A stretch of 64,000 nucleotides of DNA from Reticulitermes speratus (taxonomy: Eukaryota; Arthropoda; Insecta; Blattodea; Rhinotermitidae): contig JAJKFL010000013.1 in the NCBI GenBank assembly GCA_021186555.1, forward strand, positions 26,740,743-26,804,742. The letters run 5' to 3'. Position 1 is the stretch's first letter; the number at the start of each line of letters is the position of its first letter. The notes under the pieces were generated by a model. The model made no database searches. It was not told the DNA's origin and was given only the letters and a program-made list of their open reading frames with translations. A program made the position numbers and the translations under genes. Of this stretch, positions 1-11,534 are shown in pieces.

Positions 1-605
1 GAGCAGCGTGTTTGCATCAAGTTTTGCTTCAAACTTGGCAAGAGTGCGGCAAAAATTCACCAAATGATTAAACAAGCATTTGGTGATGACACTTTGGGTC
101 AGACGCAAAACTACGACTGGTTTCACCGGTTTAAAAATGGCCGAACGTCAGTTGACGATGATGAACGTTCTGGACGACCTTTTTCAATATTGATGATATT
201 ATCCATAAGGAATTCGTGCCTCCAGGTCAGACTGTCAATGCGAAGTTCTACTACGACGTCCTGAGGCGCCTTAGGGAGGACATGAGGCGGAAGCGGCCAG
301 ACAACTGGGTGCTCCATCACGAAAATGCACCTGCGCACGCTGCTTTGGCTGTGCAGCATTTTTTGGCCAAAGTTGAAAGGGCGAAGATTTGACACCGTAG
401 AGGAGATCCAGGCCGAATCGCAGAAGGTACTGAACATGCTGACATAAAAGGACTTCCAGGACAGCTTCCGATCGTAGCAGAAACGTTGGGTTCGTTGTGT
501 ACACTCCCAAGGGGACTACTTTGAAGGGGACGGTGGCGATTAGGACTTTGAGTGTTTCTGCTTTTTTTTCCCGATACATTTCGGGAACTTTTGGATAGCA
601 CCTCG
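1..605 (+). mobile_element. Internally deleted mariner element, right part (copy 1)
   Basis: The plus strand encodes the start of a mariner transposase (HTH region ending in a FKNGRTSVDDDERSGRP-like linker) and then jumps to the C-terminal part, so the middle of the DD34D catalytic domain is missing. A second loss of about 95 bp, relative to the sister copy at 21,093, removes the region around the third catalytic Asp. The second Asp reads as Glu (HHEN). The right end reads GGATAGCACCTCG followed by a TA at 606-607, matching the terminus of the sister copy. The left end lies before the window. It is a dead, non-autonomous remnant shared by the two recent array copies, so it predates the duplication. 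Confidence 0.85.
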
Positions 606-607
606 TA

Positions 608-1272
608 TGTATATTCATGGTGTGAACAGGGAAAACTATCTTCAAAATATGAAACACCAGGTAACAAACATGTCATTAATGAAAACTGATTCATGTAGTC
701 AACAGATGATGCAATATATCAGAACACATTTGCTTCATAATTGCATTGCACAGTACTTGTCAAATCAATGGTACTATATATAAAATATAGTAAAGATAAC
801 TGCGCACAATTCACAACTTGACACGCACCTCATTTTCCAGCATAAAACTATGCAAAATAAAGGAACTGATAACTCAATTGCATACAATCTGAAAGGGGTA
901 TCAGAAACTACTTTCAAACAAAAGCCATGCAATTATACAAGTTTTCTACACTTTAAAATGAATTGTGTAATCTAGTAGTACATAAATTTTGTTGTGATTA
1001 TATGCATTGCTAACACAGATAACTTATCAAACTAAACATACCATTTTCAACTAGTTTGGAGCAGAATGGATTGCAGAATGGCCACACATTTATGACCCAA
1101 AACACTAAAAATGAGGTACATGAAGGGCACCTCAATTTTACAAAGCCATCCTTTATGCATAAATACACGTATACAAACATTCATCAAACAGTGGTGGTGG
1201 TGCTGGTAATGTATTATGAGCTCAACGAACAGCATATATGACAACTTCAAATAATTTACCATAACAAGTGTT
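608..1272. other. AT-rich intergenic stretch, no gene seen
   Basis: I see no coding potential supported by homology. The stretch is repeated downstream of copy 2, where about 460 bp are missing relative to this one (the copy-2 counterpart jumps from about 22,204 to a point equivalent to 1,158). It is part of an older array module: similar non-coding sequence recurs around 26,260-26,760. Confidence 0.5.
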
Positions 1273-2000
1273 TCATTTTATACCATGAAGATAAATGCTC
1301 ACCATCCAAAACCAATGCCTGCTGATTTCCACCAAAGAAGTATGGTTACGAACTGCATTAGGAGTACAAATCTGGTGACTGTTGGCCTGTATTGCTAGAG
1401 GTACAGCTAAAATATTTCTGTGTTCAGCAGCAAGTAGTTGTGCCAGTGTTGCTTCTTCTGCACCAATATTCCCTTTCCAGACATGTGGAGTCTCCAGAGA
1501 GACTAGTTTTTGTTGCTGAGTAACTATTACACAATTGGGAATAATCATCAATGCATCTGGATGTCCATTTTATCATAAATTGTCAGAAGACAATGCAACA
1601 CTTGATTACTGAAGTATTTCTAGAGGCTTTGGGCTACACATCACTTGCAAATGCTGGTACAGCAGTTTCCAAATTTCTGGGTGAAATATAATATCGAGGC
1701 TGTTCATTCTGACCTAGCTGACTACTAGAGCTGCCATTTTTATTCTGCGAATGTCACTTTTCACTTGGTTTAAATTTCCCATTTAACATTTTTTTGCAGC
1801 AGTGGTGAGCAGAGTGATCCCTGATTTTCCAAACTATTAACAAGTGCTGAGCTGCCAGAAGTTGAACCTTCTTGCCCATCTACTGATGAGCTAAATACGG
1901 AGTCTCGGATCTAACATGTGACTATCAATCTATGTTGGAAGGTGGACGCTGAACCATTACTTGTACCACAGAATCCATGTCCACATATCTGTCATTAAAA
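1273..2000 (-). pseudogene. Degenerate exon-3-like remnant of an older ZAD-ZNF paralogue
   Basis: On the minus strand, short stretches resemble the end of exon 3 of the full genes (a GGNQQA-type motif, then a residue run ending like KHLY) and its Ser-rich repeats, for example around 1,800-1,990. Frames are broken throughout. A donor-like ATG|GTATAA sits where the functional gene has AAG|GTATGA. The same remnant is present at 22,299-23,040. It lies downstream of the zinc-finger exon of copy 1, so it belongs to a previous module of the array rather than to copy 1 itself. Confidence 0.6.
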
Positions 2001-2048
2001 ACATCAACACAGGTAAAAATATTCTCTGCAGCAATAAAGTCATTTAGG

Positions 2049-2797
2049 TTACTCTGCAGTGCTTGTACATCTGTGTTTCTCTAAACCAAGTACTGTGCGG
2101 AAGTTCTTACCACATGATAAGCAAGACCAGAAAGGTGTTCTGTAATGAAGTGTTTTATGATGCAGAATAATGCTTTCTGGAAATGTTATTCGGCAGTGTG
2201 GACATTCATGATTTATTTCTTGAGTACCTCTATTATTAGTACCTGTCGCAGTGGCAGCAACAGTACGGACTGATGAGGAAGTGGAGGCTGTAGTGACAGA
2301 GCTTGTGGATGTACTTGGTCTCACACCAGTAATACTGGAGCATTCCTCAGACACTTGTTCTTGGACAGTAAGAACGGTAGAAGGACGCCCTGTTTGATTG
2401 GTTGAGTCTGAATCTGAAATTGCTGCACTTTTATTGGAAGTCATCCTTGGAGTAACTACAGCAATGTTTGAAGATGGTCTGGAGGTAACCAAACTTGTGG
2501 TAGAAGCTGAAATTGGAGGACATTCCTATTCCAGTTACATCAGAACCTTTCATATCAATAACGGTAGCAGTGCCAGCAGGATATGCAGCACACGCTCCAG
2601 CATTCACTAAAACCACATTGGGTATACAACTGGTGACTGTAGTAGTGGCTCCCAAACTGACTGCACCAGCTGTAGTGGGAACTGTTGCAACTGTCGCACT
2701 TGCCACAGCACTTGTAGGACAAATAGCAGCAATAACTGGACTGGTAATGGCTATGGCAGTATCTGAAGAAACACCTTGGTCTTGAACAGGATTACCA
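2049..2797 (-). CDS. Exon 4 of copy 1: Ala/Val/Thr-rich stretch and two zinc fingers (frameshifted)
   Basis: Starts after gttttcag at 2,797 with GNPVQDQGVSSDTA in phase 2, matching the exon 3 donor. A hydrophobic Ala/Val/Thr-rich segment follows, then a Ser/Thr-rich segment and two zinc fingers: a CPHC...HH type (11 residues between the second Cys and the first His, one short of canonical) and CLSCGKNFRTVLGLEKH followed by R-C. The stop is at 2,049. Relative to copy 2 two bases are missing near 2,521 (aggacattcc versus aggaccacttcc), so the zinc fingers lie in another frame. Confidence 0.75.
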
Positions 2798-4693
2798 CTG
2801 AAAACAATGCAAGAATCAGTCAGGATCTTTAAAAACAGAGCACAGTGTGTTAAGAATGCAAAATAAGGAGCAGGAGGAGGAGGAGAAGGTGAAAACTGTG
2901 CAATGTGTGATGTGTGTGCTATGGACAGATTCCAAAATGCTGGCAAATCACAATGTGACCACTCATTTTGGGCATATTTCAATAATGTTGAATGAGAAAT
3001 ACGTTACACAGACTAGCCTGACCAGCCAATGGCAGATTTTGATGGGGACTCTGTGTTAACATGTTACAAATCACAGTTAGATGAGTGGTGCTTCTAACAT
3101 CTTGGTTAGGTATTCCTCAGTCCCTTCAGACAAATGAGAGTGTAGTACCTCAAACTTGGCTACTACTACAACTTCCTTCCACACCTACTCCAAATCATTA
3201 AAGGCAATGGCAGAACCTAAAGCACTACCAACTCACATTTTTTAGGTCCTGGGGGCACACATAAACAGAGGTTCTGTATCTTTTCCAGACACATCTTGAC
3301 AGCTGCCTTTAACAAAAATTTTCTGTCACACTGTGATTTACCAAAATGCCTGTGGCAGAGGCAGCTTCCTTCACTAACAAATAAGTATGATAGAAAAATG
3401 TTGTAATGGGTTTCCACAAGAAACGTGTGTAATAGCACCAGATGCAGCTGCATCACGCCAGAGCAGCTAAGTGGAAGGTTCTGCCATCCTGCATCACCCT
3501 CTAGAACTTTTTACACCCAACCAGAAATGGCCGTTCGCTCTGGCCTGTTCCAGACTGTTCCAATGGAGGCAGGAGAAGCCTAGGAATGCCACACTTATAC
3601 AAACACAGCATTGCAGCTAGGGGAGAGTGGCTTGGTAGCCAGTGAATGACGAGGGTCAGCATGTGAACAGGAACACAAGTAAAATGTAAACATGTACAGT
3701 CAGTTTTCATGTTGCAGCAGAGTCAGTCAGAATGAAAGCAACCATGTGCAGTGAATAAAAGTGCGTGTGAAGATAAGGGGTGCAAACATGCTGAAGGAAT
3801 AATGAGGAATTATATCTGGACCCAAGGATCCTGAGAACTGAGGCATCAGATCAGAGCATAGGAATTCATGTGCATTTATTCTTTGTGAACCCCTTATTTT
3901 TTAATTACTGAATCTCTTAAAACTGTACAACCGTAGCATCAATAAACATCGTTAATTTGTAAACCCACATGTGAAACAAACTTTTCCGTCACAATATCAT
4001 TACTGTTGAGAAATATATAAAGGCAGCTACAGTTAATGCATGAATTTAACAATATTCAGCTTTTAACATGGCCTTGAGTAGTACACATGCTTTTAGGGAA
4101 GACAAGCAAAAGTTAAATAACTAGTAACAACATAATTGGAATCTGAATTAGAACACAAAACAACTATGCAAATCAAATTTTTTCAACTTCTTTAACAAAG
4201 ATACAACTAATCAGTAAGCGAAGTGAAAAAAAGCAGCAGAAAACTCAACATGTCATGCTTGGTACACATTTCCCAAACTGAACAGTTTTATGGCAATATC
4301 AGGTGTGAACTGGCATTTTGCACACTTTAAGTCACATCACAATTTTCACAGTATAATATGATGTAATAATTGAATGTGCCTGTAATATATATACTAGGTT
4401 AATACTAGTTACAAACATCATCCTCAGTCCTTACAAATTTGCAATTTACTTTGGACCCTGTATACATAAGAGATACATCCCAAAAGCAGACTGTGTAATT
4501 CATTAAGACAGTTATGCTCCATATCCTTTCTGTAACACACGGCAGTCAATCGGTGTGATATGAAGTGTGAACCACATAAAAGCTTCCTTACTAAATGTTA
4601 TAATTTGTATTGGAATGAACGTAGAAATATGTTTGAGATACGTGCTTAAAAAGAGTGTATTCAAACCAAACCTGCAACTGACCCGTACAAATA
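2798..4693. other. Intron 3 of copy 1, no gene seen
   Basis: No protein homology was recognised. The sequence is shared with copy 2 (23,840-25,760) and, more diverged, with copy 3 (57,760-59,290). Part of it (about 4,300-4,690) also recurs at 20,220-20,600. Translations of that stretch look alike between copies only because the DNA is homologous. It ends at a deletion breakpoint that cuts into a Tc1-like transposon. Confidence 0.6.
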
Positions 4694-5425
4694 ATGACAT
4701 CATATAGTTTACGAATGAAGCCTGGTTCCATCTACCTGGTTACATGAATTCACAAAATTCCAGGATATGCACCACTGAGAAACTTTATGTGATTCACAAA
4801 GTACCACTGCATCCCAAAAAAGTGGGAGTTAGGTGTGCCATATTTATCAAAGGATTATCGGTCCCGTTTTCTTTGAAGGAAGTGTAGACGCGAGAGCATA
4901 TTTGCATATTTTTTATAGTTTGAGAAACAGCTGGACAATGTCGAACTCACTCAAAGTTACTTCCAGCAAGATTGTGCAACTTGTCACATGTCAAAAGAAT
5001 CCATGGCAATGATCCAGAATTTCTCTGGGGATTGAGTGATTTGCACGGATCTGTGGCCACCACAATCATGCAACTTAACCCCTCCTGATTTCTATTTGTG
5101 GGACTACTTTCAGGAACTGGTGTTCCGAAACAAACCACACACAACTGACACAATGAAAGGGGGCATTATACATTAAATGTGATAAGGTCACAGCACAACA
5201 CTGAGATGCACTACCAACAACATGCAACACCAGATCCAGATGTGCCTGGCAGAGGACAGTGTTCACTTTCAGCACACAATGTGTTGTCAATTTGTTCCAC
5301 ATGAAACAAGATATGTCTCCTATCAACAGTATCATGATATGCATCATATCAACATTATAACATCCTGTTCACTCCTTCGTGACCTACAGCTAAGTGTTTG
5401 GGTTTCATTCTATATGAATCATCCT
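4694..5425 (+). mobile_element. Truncated Tc1/mariner-superfamily element (3' half, copy 1)
   Basis: Plus-strand fragments spell a DDE transposase tail: a FQQDCATCH motif (second catalytic Asp), then NLTPPDFYLWDYFQELVFRN (third Asp region), with stops between. The right end CTATATGAATCATCCTG is followed by TA at 5,426-5,427 and is the terminal inverted repeat of the complete copy at 26,792-28,164. The left half is missing because copy 1 lost about 1.67 kb, including the transposon's 5' end. Confidence 0.75.
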
Positions 5426-5542
5426 GTATAAGCAAATACATACAGAGAATAATGAAATGGTGGTGGTGTTATTATATTATGAGCTGAATAGTATATACTA
5501 AAAGTTCAAATAATTTACCTGTACAAGTGTTTCATATCATAC

Positions 5543-6894
5543 CTTGAATACAAATGCTGACTGTCCAAAACCACTGCCTGCTGATTACCACCAAGAGAAA
5601 AACTGCCTTGAGCTCCATTAGGTAGGTAAAGCTGGTGACAACTTGCCTCTACTGAATGTGCTTTACTAACATTTCCAGGTACATTTGTATCACTGGATGG
5701 TGCCACAGTATTCTCCAGTGCATTAACAAGCATTAGACTGCCAGAAGGTAAACTGTCTTCCTGGCGAATCGACGCGTTATATACCGAGTCTGGGATGTAA
5801 AATTGAGGCTGTCTTCCTTTGTCAGAAGCTGGCTGCTGAACCATTACTGTTACTGCAGAACCCAACAAAGATGAAAAATTATCACGATTGGAAGTACCAC
5901 TCAGCTCGCTCGATGTCATGACCACATTTGATGCTGATGAATTAGATTCTGTCTTGTTTCCCACAATACTGGAAGTCTGCACTGTTCCCAAAAACTTATT
6001 TTCTCTACTGGTAGGAATGCTGCCCACAAGCTGGCCACCTGAAGGTGCTTCAGACACTTTACCAGAGGTACCTAACTGCTGGAATGAATGTGCTGTCCTA
6101 ACATTTCCAGGTATCCTTGCGTGACTGGATGGTACCACAGTATCTTCCAATGCATTAACAACTGTTAAACTGCCAGAAATTGAACATTCTTGCTGGTCAG
6201 TCAATAAGTTATATACAGAGCCTGGGATGTAAACTTGTGGCTGTCTTACTGCGTTAGAAGATGGGTGATGGACCCTTAATGTTCCAGCAGAATCTGACAG
6301 AGATGAAAAATTTTTATACTGACTGGAAGTACCACTCAGCTCACTCGATGTCATGACCACATTTGATGTTGATGGCTGGTTCCCCAAATCACTGGCAGAT
6401 TGCACCGCTCCTGAACACTTTGTTTTTCTACTGGTAGGAATGCTGCCCAATCGCTGGCCACCTGATGGTGTAGTAGACACTTTACCAGATGTCCATAACT
6501 GCTGTGATGAAGGTGCTGTACTTACATTTCCAGCTAGACATGTCTGACTGGATGGTGCCGCTGTATAAGATGACAAGTTTTCAGGTGGTAGATGCAATTG
6601 TGAACCTTGTTGTGGGACAAGTGAACATTCATCATCATCATCACCACCACCGTTACCTAACACAGAAGACTGCAGTGGTGAACCAACAGTATTGGAATCA
6701 TCGCTATCAAGTTTTATATTCAAGTTATCATATTGGTCATTCTGGACACTTCTTATTTTTGGCCTTGGTTTAAGTGCATGTTCATTACACTTTCTTTTCC
6801 TGGTCTTATCTATTAGTGTTACCACAGTTTCGCCAATTTTAATAATTGGGTTCCTCCAGCTGAGTACAGGCTCTTGCTGTGCCCTGCGGTCCGT
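5543..6894 (-). CDS. Exon 3 of copy 1: Ser/Thr-rich linker with internal repeats
   Basis: Open for 450 codons from the acceptor ttttcag|ACGGAC at 6,894. It begins with a short conserved lead (LSWRNPIIKIGETV), a basic cluster (KTRKRK, a possible nuclear localisation signal), an Asp run, and then two tandem repeats of about 141 residues with a partial third. The repeats start at PSSQTC, PSSHAR and PSSDTN. Repeat landmarks are TSGKVS, GSIPTSR, NVVMTSSELSGTS and QPQ-YIP-SVYN. No known domain is recognised in the repeats. The donor is AAG|GTATGA at 5,543; a second donor CAG|GTAAAT lies 24 nt further on in the same phase. Confidence 0.75.
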
Positions 6895-7872
6895 CTGAAA
6901 ATATTACAAACATATTTATGAGAATTAAGTCTTTCAGTGTGCGATGCTGTGTCATTGGGCAAGTGGGTGCCAACAGTTTGAAGGATCACAATGCCTTTAT
7001 ATTCAGGGTCACACAATCCAAGAATAATTTATCTTGGCCTGCCTGACCCACAAGATGAAGGCATTATGTACCTTTCACATGTTGAGCACCAATCACCCAA
7101 TAGCACAGTGTAACAACCATGAAGACTAAACCTCAAATCTCACAACATATTTCATGCAGAAAAAATACACTACTCAGATAATATCCATTATCCTCGATGT
7201 TAACACATACACATTGATGCAAGCATGCACACACAAGCAATCAAAAACCTTCAGAACTTCAACATATACATACTTCATAGCACTGTATAGAATGCCCTCT
7301 TTTAAGTATGCTGCTACTGCTACAACAGACTTCTGTTAGCAGGCATACCACCACTGAGGGCAGCTCTGTTAACATTTGATTACAGTAAAATGTCATTACA
7401 AGACAACTCAATGACTTTGTTGAGATGTGGTATGGAGGAGAATGGCACAGTCTCTCACACAACTACAATCCCCTTTTCTTCAAAAGGAGGGGCTAACGCC
7501 GTCTGCCATCCATATGACTGGTGGCAGACCAGTGTGTGTGTGTGTGTGTCAGTCTGGTATGCATTCACAAGTAGTAGTACCATTACGTAACAAACACCCT
7601 TCTGCCACACACGGTGCACGTGATTATGGCTACTATTGTATTACATTTGCCATATACTTTATGACTTTATTCACCTCAGTCCATGAATTAATTTTACATA
7701 TCCTGGATAAAACACACAGTTACTAGTTGAGCATGCAAATTCTAGCAGGTAATCTTCCACACATAATTTTAATAATACAGTAAAACCTGTGAAGTTGGCC
7801 ACTCTTGTAAGCTGGCCACCTGTCTTTACCGGCAACATTCTCATAGAACTGGCAAATTCCTATGATATTATA
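6895..7872. other. Intron 2 segment with (TG)n tract, no gene seen
   Basis: No coding homology. There is a (TG)n microsatellite near 7,539-7,558. A CAGTAAAACCTGTGAAGTTG stretch at about 7,786, with a repeated TTGGCCAC / CTGGCCAC motif, looks like a pogo-type terminal repeat remnant, but no partner end was found. The stretch is nearly identical to 29,647-30,624 in copy 2. Confidence 0.45.
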
Positions 7873-9010
7873 AGAGTGTTAGAAAGTAATGCTTCCCATT
7901 ATTTATTTAATGCTATTCAGAAATCAGACACAGAACTTCACTGCAACATTGCTAAATGCAGTTATTTTTCAATATATTCTCTGTCTTTGTCAACAGACTT
8001 CCTCTGCCTTGTATGAAGGACAAGTTTTCATGCCTGGTATAAGATGTCCTCCGTCTTCTGCAGACAGAGCCACATAATTTTTTCCAATTTCTGGTCATCA
8101 ATGCAATGGTGTCTTCGCAGGTTGTCTTTCAAATGAAGAAACTGGTGATAAATTGATGGTGAGAGGTCAGGACTGTAAGGTGGGTGCAGCAACAATGTCC
8201 ATCCAAAGTTTGTGATGGCTTCAGTTGGTGTGCATGTTGTATTGTGGCCTGGCACTGTCACAGAGAAGCAACAATTCTGACATTTGACTTGTGGCACCAA
8301 CTCGATAAAGGCAAGCATGCAGAGTTCACAGCTGCCCTCTAGGCAAGAAATTCATAACAATAACACCCTTCTCATCCCAAAGCACCGCAGCCATCACTTT
8401 ACCAGCCTTCCTTGGGGACGTCATTTGGCACCATTTCATCTACAGCCTGGATTCAAGTTCAAATTGGAAAACCCAGATTTCATCACATGAAAGTGGGAAA
8501 CAAACCCTTCAATTCCTGTATCATACTGGTGCAGAAGTTCAGTGGCAATTGCTTTCCTTGCTTATTTGTGTTCATCTGTCAGCATCTGTGGCATCCGACT
8601 AACACAGAACTTGGAATAACCAAGCTCTTCAATAACTGCTATTCCAAAAACCTTTACCAGTGGACAAGGTAGTGCATAATCCATCTTCCATTGTGTGACA
8701 GTTTCAATGTGAGTTCAACAACTTAGTGGGTGTTCTCAGGCATTACTGCAGTGCAAGAACAAACAGTGCACAGTTCGTCATGACATTCTGCTCCTTTGGT
8801 TTCAGTTTCTTTATCCTGTCTTATGCTTCATACACACTACTCAACATCCACAGTTGCTTCACCACACGTTTTGAGTAAACATTCATGAATACAAGTCAGC
8901 TTCTCACCTTCAGCAATGAAGAACTCAATCACTGCTTTCCTTTTAAACGCACATCAAACTCTGCAACCTTAAAATCAACTCTGGTGGTGCCATCTGTTAA
9001 GTGAAACAGT
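7873..9010 (-). mobile_element. Degenerate GVQW-type mariner (copy 1)
   Basis: Read on the minus strand, broken frames give an N-terminal EFDVRLKG-like region near 8,970, a WDEKGVIVMNFLPRG-like block near 8,370, and a C-terminal block with FGWTLLLHPPYSPDLSPS then LKDNLRRHHCIDD at 8,028-8,220. These are mariner transposase landmarks in the right order. Many stops and indels show that it is old. The same insertion occurs in copies 2 and 3, so it predates every duplication seen here. The left end probably includes AGAAAGTAATGCTTCCCA, typical of this group's terminal repeat. Exact limits are approximate. Confidence 0.7.
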
Positions 9011-11234
9011 TAAAAATACCGCAAAATGAAGGACCAGGGTCAAGGGCTGCACTCATAAGCAGTTACTCCCATTGAAAAAAAAAAGGATGTAAGGAGATAA
9101 CACAAAATAGGGTATGTACACATACTGTAACACAGTGGTGCATTGACATAAACAACGTTGCCATGGAAATGCAACAATGTGTTCTCTTTAGTATTGCTGA
9201 GCTACAGAAGATTTTGTATTGCTTATACTTACAAAGCTGTCTTAACATCCTAATAACTTTGGCTTGAACAGATCTTATTATATACAGATTTTATGTCACT
9301 GTCAACAACATAAACATACTTAACTACTGGACTGTCTTTACATATAAAGATTCAGTTCATACATCACACAGAACACCATGTGAATAATACAGTGTTCTCA
9401 GTGAGGTACAAACTTAACACAGACAGACAATATGAACACTGTAATAATATTGAAAAAGTTGCCATGTAAATGCAACAACATGTTCCTTTTGCATTGTTCT
9501 GCTACACGTCACTGTCAACCATGCTTTTATGACAATTTTATGTCATCCACAACCATGAAACATACTTATGTCTTCATGTGAAGTGACTGATAACACTGGT
9601 CAACAATTTTCAACTTCTTTAGTCAACATGGATGAAATTAGCTGTTCTTTACTAATTCAGGTGAGCTGAGAATGAAAACGACAAGCAAATATCGTAGCAC
9701 GTACAGATTCTGTGTTCTACCATACGTATCTTTCCTCCCTGCAGATGGCACATGTGTCGCTCTTGCCCTCCCCTCTCAATACCACAGCCCTATGAAGATC
9801 GATCCCAAGTCAGACCCCACAGAAACAGAATTTTGAATGGCAAGCAAAACACCAATTTTGTGACTATTCAGTCTGCACTCTCAGGGCCAAGTTCAATGAC
9901 AGGGATCAAAGGTGAAAGGCAAGAAAGAAAGGAAAGGAAAAAAGCAGACACCAAGAGGGATGCAAATGCCATCCGGAGTTAGGAACGCTACATACGGCCC
10001 ATGTGAAGAGGATCTGCCATGAATTCATAAGAATTTATGACAGTTGATCATATACTGAGGGAGTAAAGGGTTTCAGAGCATCAAGCACATATTTCATGCT
10101 TGAAAAACGGCGAGAACCGCCTACAGGATATAAAGTTAAAATTTTTAATTACTTAATAATTATTATTAATTTTTTTTTCATATTTTAACTCATTCTAATA
10201 CCATACAAGAAGGAACTACTTTAAAAAAGCCAAGTTATAGTATCTTACGGTTACATTCTTCTTCTTTCATTTGCATGGGATTTCACGTCGGAAAATGACT
10301 TAGCAATTTCACCAGAAACTCTCGCCATTCAAATTACAAGTGAGAGGGCACAATTTGAACAACAGGGATATATATCAGTTTTGAAATTTTATGGACATTT
10401 TAAAAAAGGTAACCACATGTCAACAAAACATGACGTGATGCAAGTTTTTAAAAAATTATGAAGTTGAGACAGCCTAGCAATGACACATGCAAAACAGCTG
10501 TTTTTATCCATGTTGCCAAAACCTTCTTGACTAGCGTAATTTAGCCCAATTTTAACCAAATCTGAATTTTCTCAGTTTTATAAATGTCTCCAATATCAAT
10601 TTTATATTATTTTCACCGTGCATTTTTACAATTCACAAATTATACAGTGCATTTCGTTGGTGTATAATTTGTGAAGTCTCCAATATCAAGTTTTACGAAA
10701 ATCAATCCCATACGGGCCAAGCTGATACGTGCGGAGAGATGGACAGACATGACGAAGCTAACAGGTGCTTTGTGGGAGAATGTGAAAATGCCTAAAAAGA
10801 TGGCATTTCTTTCTGACTGATGCTTGGATTAAAACTTTGTGTACACAACTTGTGCATTTCAAGTAGCCTACTTTTCACCTGAACTATTAAAAAGTTTAAT
10901 GTAAAATGGTTGGGTGATGAACCTCTACCAGCTATTTAGTTTCATGTAGATGCAACTTGTAAGAGTAAGTGAAGAATCAATAGACACTAATGGAATAACA
11001 GAAAAGTAACTGAATAATTCTCTTCCGTACAACTCCTAAACAGAAATATCTGCTATGTTTAACACATAATTTCTTCCCTTCCTCAATATTTATTTATTTA
11101 GAAATAAACAATGACTTTCATAGTTCCATTCCACAGCCAAATTACAGATGTATTCTGCCCGACTGCAATTTCTGTCACATTACTCAGGGTTAATACTACT
11201 ATAATCTAAAAGATAAAAGCGTACAGTAGCTTAC
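9011..11234. other. Intron 2 segment, no gene seen
   Basis: No supported gene. A 76-codon open frame at 9,752-9,982 is Lys/Arg-rich with no recognisable domain and is probably chance. A 14-bp perfect inverted repeat at 10,632-10,645 and 10,662-10,675 sits between direct repeats of GTCTCCAATATCAA. The sequence is nearly identical in copy 2 (31,770-33,989). Confidence 0.5.
10587..10690. repeat. Small hairpin between direct repeats
   Basis: Arms TTCACAAATTATAC and GTATAATTTGTGAA enclose a 16-nt loop. The hairpin lies between two copies of GTCTCCAATATCAA (near 10,588 and 10,677). It looks like a small insertion with target duplication, or a replication-slip product. The same structure is near 33,342-33,445. 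Confidence 0.5.
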
Positions 11235-11432
11235 ACAAATTTCGATGTCCTCAACTGGAACTTCAACAGGTGAAATGTCTACTGATGGCTCAACATGAGT
11301 GCTGCAATACCTCATCAGCCTCTTGATTGTATGCTCTGCACTCAGGCATCCTGAGTACAATTCATAGCTGGTATCCAACTTGTTCAGGCAGTTCAAACAT
11401 ATCTGTTTAGGATATTCATCATCTTCTCTTAC
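11235..11432 (-). CDS. Exon 2 of copy 1: second half of ZAD domain
   Basis: 66 codons between a tttaaccag acceptor and a TGT|GTAAGC donor, both phase 0. It reads VREDDEYPKQICLNCLNKL, then an amphipathic stretch with SAEHTIKRLM: the second C-x2-C and the long helix typical of ZAD domains. After the ZAD there is an acidic Pro/Val-rich tail. The joined exon 1-2 peptide has the spacing expected of a complete ZAD. Confidence 0.85.
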
Positions 11433-11534
11433 CTGGTTAAAACAGAATTACCAAGACACCCTCAATTCAGGTTCCCAGACTGGTCACTACAACCAGCCAG
11501 TTCACATTCCTTTCACACTGATATATGCAAGTAG

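Noticed and set aside
2398-2785. Plus-strand open frames opposite exon 4 (also 23,438-23,827 and 57,550-57,780)
   Set aside because: They are antisense to an Ala/Val/Thr-rich coding exon whose composition keeps the complement open. No domain; splice logic and zinc fingers support the minus strand.
4512-4703. Similar minus-strand peptides at 4,512, 20,328, 25,658 and 59,031 as a conserved gene family
   Set aside because: Similarity is explained by homologous intronic DNA of the array modules; frames break differently in each copy and composition is that of AT-rich non-coding sequence.
5888-6773. Plus-strand frames opposite exon 3
   Set aside because: Shadows of the Ser/Thr-rich minus-strand exon with clear acceptor and donor; no independent homology.
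7783-7830. Possible second pogo-type MITE starting CAGTAAAACCTGTGAAG
   Set aside because: No matching inverted end or TA duplication was found within a plausible distance, so it is only noted as a motif.
9752-9982. Lys/Arg-rich frame as a small gene (also 32,465-32,737)
   Set aside because: No recognisable domain, start context or splice support; it is kept only because the surrounding DNA is a recent duplicate.
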